Origin: Mesaphorura yosii
Lineage: Eukaryota; Arthropoda; Collembola; Poduromorpha; Tullbergiidae
NCBI GenBank assembly: GCA_009869945.1
Contig: WIXG01000697.1
Location: 1 to 25,991 of the forward strand
Reading direction: 5' to 3'
DNA: 25,991 bases
A model generated the notes under the pieces. That model searched no databases. It was not told the origin of the DNA and saw only the letters and a program-made list of their open reading frames with translations. Below are positions 20,443 to 25,991 of the stretch, piece after piece. How positions within the stretch are numbered: the stretch's first letter is position 1; every line of letters begins with the position of its first letter. A program made the translations under genes and the position numbers.

Positions 20443-21747
20443 TTAAGGAAAACGCCTTTTTCCACCAAGCGCAACTGGTAGCACGTCCTGGTCGATGTCC
20501 CTCGCCAACACCGGGAGCCATTCATTTTTATTCGGACCATAACTTTTGAGCAGTTGAGCATTCTCTTTGCTTAGCAAAGACCGAATCACAGCCAGAAAGC
20601 TGTCGAAGACTACTGGCACTAAAGCAGAAACGAAAATATTGTGCATTGAAATTTTCGCCAATCTTACTGTCAACTGTATCTTCGTACCGTTAACGAGAGT
20701 CATCTTTTCAAATATTCCGGAGTAATGCCGATCCAACACACTGGTGTAAGTGGTCACAACTGCAAAGCCTTCGCATCCGACAATATCAAGTCATTAAGAT
20801 TGCATGTATCAGGTAACATTAGCCTTATGATCAAGACCAAGATCTTCGAAATCAGACTTACAGCGTAGACAACCAACTGTCCGTATGTTAAAGGAGTTTA
20901 TGTCAATCAGTGCATAAGAGCCGGCAACATTTTTGGCTCCGTTGGAATCAGTGGCGTTCATTATCAGTCTTTCTGCTGACTCTAACCAAACGTAAATCAT
21001 GAAACGGTTCATCTGTGCCGTGAGGCCAGCCAGCACACAGCGTCGAATGTCCCAAGTTCCAAAAGCTGCGAAAATAACTGAAAAAAAATTGGAAACAAGA
21101 AACATAGTTGCACGATGAATGACCGAAACCTGCTTTACAACGCAATCAGTGCAAAAAAGTTGCTCACGGGGTCTTCCACTGCGTTCGGCACCAAGCCAGC
21201 GTACGTGAATGCACTTTTCCGCTTGACTGAAGTCTTCATGTATTATGTTGTCAATGTTTTCTGCCTTTCTCCACGCAATCGTCTGATAAATATAGTAACT
21301 CTTGGTGTAAAGGTTCTAAATTCAATAATTCGCTGCCATTTATGCTTGTTTATGCTTACCTCTTCTAGCCGACGTTTGGCTCTCTCCACATCCAGTTTCT
21401 CAGCTGAAAATAAAATTGAAATAAAATAAAATTTCGGGCATGTGAGGTTTGAATTGTAAAGCACAATCGATAACTGGAAATTAAATGAGAAACCTCGTAA
21501 GGAACGCATGAGATACACGTCCCGCTTCATGAAGTCTTGGTTCAGAAGAGAATCTACTCCAGACCGGTACTGAACGAGAAAAATTGAATTTCAATTAAAA
21601 GGCTTTCAGCAGCGCTTTGGCGGGAGTGATTACCAATTCGAGTGCTTTGGTTTCTTCGGGCGTGAAATCGTTCTGAGCTCCAACTCCCATTGTCATCGCC
21701 GGTGCAAAAACTGCAATGACTCCCACGACTTTAAGAAAAAATTCCAT
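20443..21747 (-). CDS. SEC14-like CRAL-TRIO protein with signal peptide, 270 aa
   Basis: CRAL-TRIO proteins bind and move hydrophobic ligands such as phosphatidylinositol, tocopherol or retinoids; the ligand here cannot be read from sequence. Exons are 21747-21634, 21569-21494, 21403-21360, 21282-21168, 21077-20862, 20759-20688 and 20618-20443, all GT-AG and in frame, with introns of 64-102 nt. Residues 1-24 form a signal peptide (MEFFLKVVGVIAVFAPAMTM, ending GVGA). The CRAL-TRIO N-terminal helical region follows (FMKRDVYLMRSLR, AEKLDVERAKRRLEETIAWR), then the lipid-binding domain (FGTWDIRRCVLAG, YALIDINSFNIR, YSGIFEKMTLVNVP). It closes with DQDVLPVALGGK, the usual LPxxxGG end. SEC14 proteins are normally cytosolic, so predicted secretion is unusual. 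It sits between two broken copies of itself. Confidence 0.88.
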
Positions 21748-21817
21748 CTTTATGCGAACTGCTGGAGATTGGCAAGATTTGTATGGTGTCTTCTAGTGAG
21801 ATATGAAGTGCGCGTAC

Positions 21818-21871
21818 AACTGAGAAACCAATTCTGAGGCGCTGCACAACAAACGCATCCTTCGGCACGTG
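21818..21871 (-). promoter_or_regulatory. Conserved upstream block of the intact SEC14-like gene
   Basis: This 54-bp block lies 71-124 bp before the start codon. It matches 40 of 54 bases, without gaps, to the block upstream of the distal pseudogene copy at 22926-22979. On the minus strand it begins with an E-box CACGTG, contains GTGCAG and CTCAGA, and ends in TCAGTT, a fair match to the arthropod initiator TCAGT. It is probably the core promoter. Confidence 0.45.
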
Positions 21872-21939
21872 TAGATTGCAAGCAAATTGCATATGCGTCT
21901 CAAACTAAGGCCAAACTAGTTTGTAATTCGCATTAGTTT

Positions 21940-22471
21940 ATGAGTTTGGCCTTCATGCGTCTAGGGAAATCTCTTGCAATATTCACAGCGCAAACATGCA
22001 AACGTGATGTAAAGTATAAATGTCATGTATTGTCGAAGATGGATTCTATGAATTATGCGGCCGCGACATTTGCGGCCCGACCCTCAATTCAGAAGGGACA
22101 AGGGCGTAAAGGGCGGACAAAGTCGATCAAGTGAGTAGAGTCAGTCTGCTGTTAGAGTTAATTGTAATTGTCAATAACAGTGCAGATCCACTAACTGGCA
22201 AGTTATCTTATGCAGGCAATCTTATGACTTTAAGATGTTAAAATTTTTTAATGCAAGCTACGACTGCTCCGCTCTGATAAAAATTGAAAAGTTTGTATGG
22301 TCCACTCTTTGTCTTTGTCCTAAACTAGCATTCGTTCGAAATTACAACGAAAACAGCCACCTGTTAAAGCCCGTCATGTCTACCAATGCGTACGCATTAA
22401 AAATGTTTTTGATACCATTTGGACCAGTAGAATTAGCAAACAATCTTTCTCCTCTCTCCAGGGTCAAGTAA
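21940..22471 (+). CDS. Possible two-exon plus-strand ORF, 148 codons (doubtful)
   Basis: The frame 21940-22130 ends in a perfect donor (ATCAA|GTGAGT). An 85-nt gap ends in TTATGCAG|G, and exon 2 (22216-22471) continues in the same frame to TAA. Intron size and sites match real genes here. An internal ATG at 22039 starts MDSMNYAAATFAARP, followed by a basic stretch GQGRKGRTKS. Against it, no family is recognisable, and the second half is antisense to the SEC14-like pseudogene remnant, so an accidental open frame is likely. If real, it would be divergent from the intact SEC14-like gene. Confidence 0.22.
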
Positions 22472-22873
22472 ATCATGAACCGGTCCAGCTGTGAGGTTAA
22501 GCCGGCTAGCACACATCGTTTTTTTTAACTTTATCCATATCGAAGTCCTCGGCTGGAAAGGGTATTAAATTAGCATGCTTAATATTTAGCCCGCAGCAAG
22601 TGATGGCATATAGTATATGATATAGTGGACAACCTCGTAAGAAACGCATGAGATAAGCATCACGCTTCATGTAGTCTTTCTTCAGAAGAGATTCCACTTT
22701 GGGACGGAACTAAATAGGAACTAATATTGTGAATTTAAAAACGAATTAGTTTACAACATTTACGTAACCAGTTCAAGTGCTTTCTGTTCCTTCGGCGTGA
22801 AGTGGTTCTGAGATCTAACTCCCAGCGTTGCAATTATCACAGAAAAGATCACAAATTCTCTAAAAAATGCCAT
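22360..22873 (-). pseudogene. SEC14-like (CRAL-TRIO) pseudogene, distal copy, internally deleted
   Basis: Exon 1 (22873-22769, signal peptide then QNHFTPKEQKALEL) and exon 2 (22709-22634, KKDYMKRDAYLMRFLR) are intact with good splice sites. Exon 3 starts normally at about 22551 (AEDFDMDKVKK), but at a run of eight T (22519-22526, plus strand) it jumps into the middle of the exon-5 equivalent (RCVLAGLTSQLDRFMIY). The rest of exon 3, all of exon 4, the start of exon 5 and the introns between them are missing. The junction is out of frame and TAG follows within a few codons. Homology to exon 5 fades near 22360, and exons 6 and 7 are not found. Introns are retained, so this is a decayed tandem duplicate and not a retrocopy. 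Confidence 0.85.
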
Positions 22874-22925
22874 GATGTGAACTGATGGGACGACTTTTTG
22901 CATTAATGAGATGAGAATTAAGAGA

Positions 22926-22979
22926 GACTGAAAAACCTACTCTGAGGTACTGCACAATAAATGCATATCTTTGCATGTG
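22926..22979 (-). promoter_or_regulatory. Upstream block of the distal SEC14-like pseudogene
   Basis: It is the counterpart of 21818-21871, 53-106 bp before the start codon, with CATGTG in place of the CACGTG E-box and TCAGTC at the initiator-like end. It shows that the duplication included the promoter. Confidence 0.4.
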
Positions 22980-24049
22980 CATATGGAATTCACGTGGCTG
23001 ATTAAGGTCAGCTAGTTTTCCGTGTTTATTAACCTTCAAAGCGCCATTAAAAAGGCCCGGTGGCCGGTGACTTGCAATATTTGAAGACCTATGAACTCAA
23101 GGTTTGCATATTATTGACGATTCATTGAAAGCGTGTACATGTGCGAAAGGCCTTCCATGGCGGCACGCTGCTCGCAGCAAGGGTGCCTCAAACTTGTGAA
23201 GTCCCTTGGCCCTTGGTTCCCTTGGCCTGTTGTTGCAATCTCTCTTCTATGGTAAGCTTAACTGAGACAATCACAGAAATTGCGCATGGACAATTGCATG
23301 TTTCAGAAATAACTGCAACAATTCTCAACGAATTGCCGGCCGAAATGTGAAAAACCAGCCTTGGCAATTTGCTGTGGCCATAGAACTCAAGATCAAAGAG
23401 TAGTTGCAAAGCCAATTCATGTCCTCATCCATACATTGAGATAAAGTACTCGTGAGCTCAAGACAAAAGAGCCTAATTGACATTAACGTGATGATCTTAT
23501 GATCTGATGTGCAAATTCGTATTCCTCATTTGCAGATGAACCAAAGAGCTTTATGCCATCATTTCATTTCATGGTAGCAGTTCCATCTGCCAGAATCTGA
23601 GGCTTGCAATTTAGCATTGCATCAGCCGGTTTGCGATTCTTGCCACATGCTCCTGCATAGCGCCAGAAGCGAAATTGAATAATTGTGTCCATGCTGTCAG
23701 GATTTGTAGATTTCAACAGTAGGAACTTGTAGATTTCCAGCTCTTCTAATCTAGAGTAATCTTCGTAATTACTTACATTTCAAGAAGTAAAGATTAGTTT
23801 TCAATTAAGAGCAGGTAAGCCTATACGAAATTATAATTAAGAGTTCAGCTAAAACGAGAACAGATTGTCAATTTTCGAAGGCGATGCCGGCCTTATCTTG
23901 CACAAGAAATTGTATGGAAAGTGATTTAATAAAGCAACCACTGATAAACTGACATACTTCATAGGTTCATCTCTGTTGGGAGTGATTTGAGCAGTCTTGG
24001 AAGTTGGAAGATAGCCATCGTAAAACCTTAAAGAAGGTCATCCGTCAAG
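22980..24049. other. Intergenic region before eIF2-alpha
   Basis: No gene is supported. The open frames at 23141-23350 (plus) and 23188-23415 (minus) overlap each other and lack any signature. A short direct repeat TTGTAGATTT occurs twice near 23704 and 23728. The eIF2-alpha promoter and leader must lie in the last few hundred bases, but I see no TATA box there, as is common for housekeeping genes. Confidence 0.45.
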
Positions 24050-25310
24050 ATGCCGCTGTTTTGTCGTTTCTACAAGGAGAAGTATCCTGAAGTTGACGAA
24101 GTAGTAATGGTCAACGTAAAGCGTATCGCCGAGATGGGAGCTTACGTTCATCTTCTCGAGTACAACAATATTGAAGGAATGATATTACTCTCGGAATTGT
24201 CCAGAAGACGTATCCGAAGTGTTAACAAATTGATTCGTATCGGTAAAACAGAACCAGTCGTCGTTATTCGAGTCGATAAAGAAAAGGGTAAGTTTAGCAG
24301 TGGTTTCTTGCTTCGACTTCTCGTGAAGCTTTCCAAATTTTAACTGTACTTTATTCTCTACCTGATCATTTCCCATTGTATTTATTCCAGGGTACATTGA
24401 TCTATCCAAGCGACGAGTAGCAGCAGAAGATATTGAGAAATGTACTGAACAGTTTTCCAAGGCAAAAGCAGTAAATTCCATACTGAGCCATGTGGCTGAT
24501 CTGCTCGGCTACGATAATGATGCCCAACTGGAGGAATTGTACACCAAAACAGCGTGGCATTTTGAAGAAAAATATAAAAAGAAAGCCTCTGCGTATGATG
24601 CCTTCAAAGCTTCAGTGCAGTAAGTCTTGTATACTTTACTAATTACAAGTACAATAGAAATCTTATCGAAACTTCTATTAATTTCAGGGATCCAACCGTG
24701 TTGGATGAGTGTGGCCTTGATGACAAAACTAAGCAAACACTCATTGCCAATATCCAACAGAAATTGATGTCACAGTCAGTAAAGATTCGTTCAGATATCG
24801 AAGTCTCCTGTTATGCATACGAAGGAATTGAAGCTGTTAAGAAGGCTTTGAAAGCTGGCCTTGAATGCTCGAAGCCAGATATGGCCATAAAAATTAATTT
24901 AATTGCTCCTCCATTGTACGGTAAGATTAGAAAGCCTTTAACGTTATTGCATTATACACTTCAGACTTTGCACGTGGTCTAAGATTGTATTTATCGTTAC
25001 AGTGGTCACAACGTCCACGCCCGAGAAGGCGGAAGGAATTGCATTATTAGAAGAATCCCTGCGCCAAATTGAGCAAACAATCAAGAAGCATGGTGGCAGT
25101 TTTAGTGTTCAAATGGCTCCTAAAGTGGTTACAGCAATTGATGAGGCATACCTGGCCAGACAGTTGGAGGCACTCGAAATAGCAAATAACGAAGTCGATG
25201 GAGACGACGATGATGAGAATATGGAGGGAATGGGCGAGGCAAATGGAGATGGTAAGAAGGGCAATGATGATGATGACGAGGAAGGAGAAGACGAGGAAGA
25301 CGACAAGTAG
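24050..25310 (+). CDS. eIF2S1: Eukaryotic translation initiation factor 2 subunit alpha, 335 aa
   Basis: This is the regulatory subunit of the eIF2 ternary complex, which delivers initiator Met-tRNA to the 40S ribosome. Phosphorylation by stress kinases blocks GTP exchange by eIF2B. Exons are 24050-24287, 24391-24619, 24688-24920 and 25003-25310 (phases 1, 2, 1), with GT-AG introns of 103, 68 and 82 nt. The S1 domain (about 14-88) holds [20 protein letters not shown] and the phospho-acceptor loop [10 protein letters not shown]. The acceptor is Ser51 counting Met as 1. The kinase-docking [11 protein letters not shown] (Lys79 to Asp83) is intact. A helical domain (about 90-185) and an alpha/beta C-terminal domain ([34 protein letters not shown]) follow, ending in a long Asp/Glu tail. 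It is slightly longer than the human protein (315) because of that tail. Confidence 0.97.
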
Positions 25311-25606
25311 ACCAACCAAACATAATTCTATTACCGAAAACGGCGAATTTATAATCAATCTTTTGTATTATAATGAATAGTTGAAACTTGATCATGGGAA
25401 TGCATAATTCGTGAGTTCTATGCTATTGAATGCTCCATGCTCTGCTTGTCAAAGTCAAACGAGAGGCAAAATTCTTCCCAAATATGAAGCCCTGCACCAT
25501 TGAAGTTCTTGGAACTTGCATTTTTGACAGTAATGGTTTACCTTTCAGAAATGAGGCTAACAATGCTAAACAGAACTTATTGTTATTTTGTAGCTGGTGT
25601 TGGATT

Positions 25607-25612
25607 AATAAA
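25607..25612 (+). terminator. Poly(A) signal AATAAA of eIF2-alpha
   Basis: A perfect AATAAA lies about 300 nt after the stop codon and is followed by a T-rich stretch. It is the only canonical hexamer I see downstream of this gene. Confidence 0.6.
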
Positions 25613-25879
25613 ATATTTTCGATTTTGTAATCTATCATGACATTTGCACATTGCTCCTTTACATTGCATTGGGCATAAGAATTAAATTATTGGTTATTGC
25701 TTAAGTTCAGACCCTGAACCGAGTTCCAAAAATTAAAAGTAGCATTTCAGCACCGATTGCAAAAGAGAAAGTTGCAATCAAGCTTACATATTTCCAAGTC
25801 AAAAGAACAACGCATATAAATCCTTCGTCGAAGATGAGATACGTTGAACAAAAATTTGACCGGCTCGATTCAAAAGTGC

Positions 25880-25884
25880 AAAAA
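25880..25884 (-). terminator. RNA polymerase III terminator (T5) of the 5S gene
   Basis: Five A on the plus strand give TTTTT on the minus strand, 8 nt past the mature 3' end of the 5S RNA. This is the expected pol III stop and supports a working gene copy. Confidence 0.7.
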
Positions 25885-25891
25885 GTTGTAC

Positions 25892-25991
25892 GCCAACAGC
25901 ACCCGGGGTTCCCAGGCGGTCACCCATCCAAGTACTAACCGGGCTCGACGTTGCTTAACTTCAGTGATCGGACGAGAACTGGTGCTCTCAA
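25892..25991 (-). rRNA. 5S ribosomal RNA, 5' end beyond window
   Basis: Read on the minus strand, the 3' 100 nt of the roughly 120-nt RNA are present. They include TCTCGTCCGATCACTGAAGT, AAGTTAAGCAACG, the pol III internal control core GGTTAGTACTTGGATGGGTG, and the 3' stem CCCGGGTGCTGTTGGC. The sequence is canonical with no indels visible. The first 20 or so nt of the RNA lie outside the window. It is transcribed towards eIF2-alpha. Whether it is a lone copy or the edge of an array cannot be seen here. Confidence 0.97.

Noticed and set aside
25047..25395. Minus-strand frames opposite the eIF2-alpha last exon
   Set aside because: They are the antisense of the GAT/GAG-rich acidic tail, which gives serine/histidine-rich shadows with no independent support.
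1..25991. Bacterial or phage features (operons, CRISPR, insertion sequences)
   Set aside because: Spliced animal genes across the window rule out a prokaryotic source, and no CRISPR-like regular repeat or transposase was seen.

Overview
This window is nuclear DNA of an animal, most likely an arthropod. The evidence is split genes with short (mostly 60-120 nt) GT-AG introns, AATAAA polyadenylation signals, a eukaryotic 5S rRNA gene, and single-copy animal genes (kindlin/fermitin, USB1, eIF2-alpha). A small tandem family of SEC14-like (CRAL-TRIO) proteins with signal peptides would fit a hexapod such as a springtail, but that assignment is a guess.

Layout. Positions 1 to about 12,660 hold almost no coding sequence. 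The only gene I can support there is a two-exon minus-strand gene (6164-6901) for an unrecognised, cysteine-free secreted protein, with its own TATA box and poly(A) signal. The first 5.6 kb carries an unusual density of TTTATGA/TCATAAA motifs, the kind bound by Caudal/Abd-B class homeodomains, so it may be a regulatory region.

From 12.9 kb the window is gene-dense. USB1 (12895-13913, plus, 4 exons) converges on kindlin (14183-17868, minus, 14 exons). Kindlin's last intron uses a GC donor and contains a perfect 22-bp foldback. Next come three tandem minus-strand copies of a signal-peptide-bearing SEC14-like gene. The middle copy (20443-21747, 7 exons, 270 aa) is intact. The proximal copy (18732-19970) has lost several splice sites and gained a frameshift and a stop. 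The distal copy (22360-22873) has an internal deletion and has lost its 3' exons. The intact copy and the distal copy share a 54-bp block upstream of their start codons.

A plus-strand eIF2-alpha gene (24050-25310, 4 exons, 335 aa) follows, with the regulatory phosphoserine and its kinase-docking motif conserved. The window ends inside a minus-strand 5S rRNA gene with a pol III T5 terminator.

The genes do not form one pathway. USB1 (U6 snRNA 3'-end processing), eIF2-alpha (translation initiation) and 5S rRNA (ribosome) are housekeeping. Kindlin serves integrin adhesion. The SEC14-like cluster and the orphan secreted protein are the lineage-specific part.
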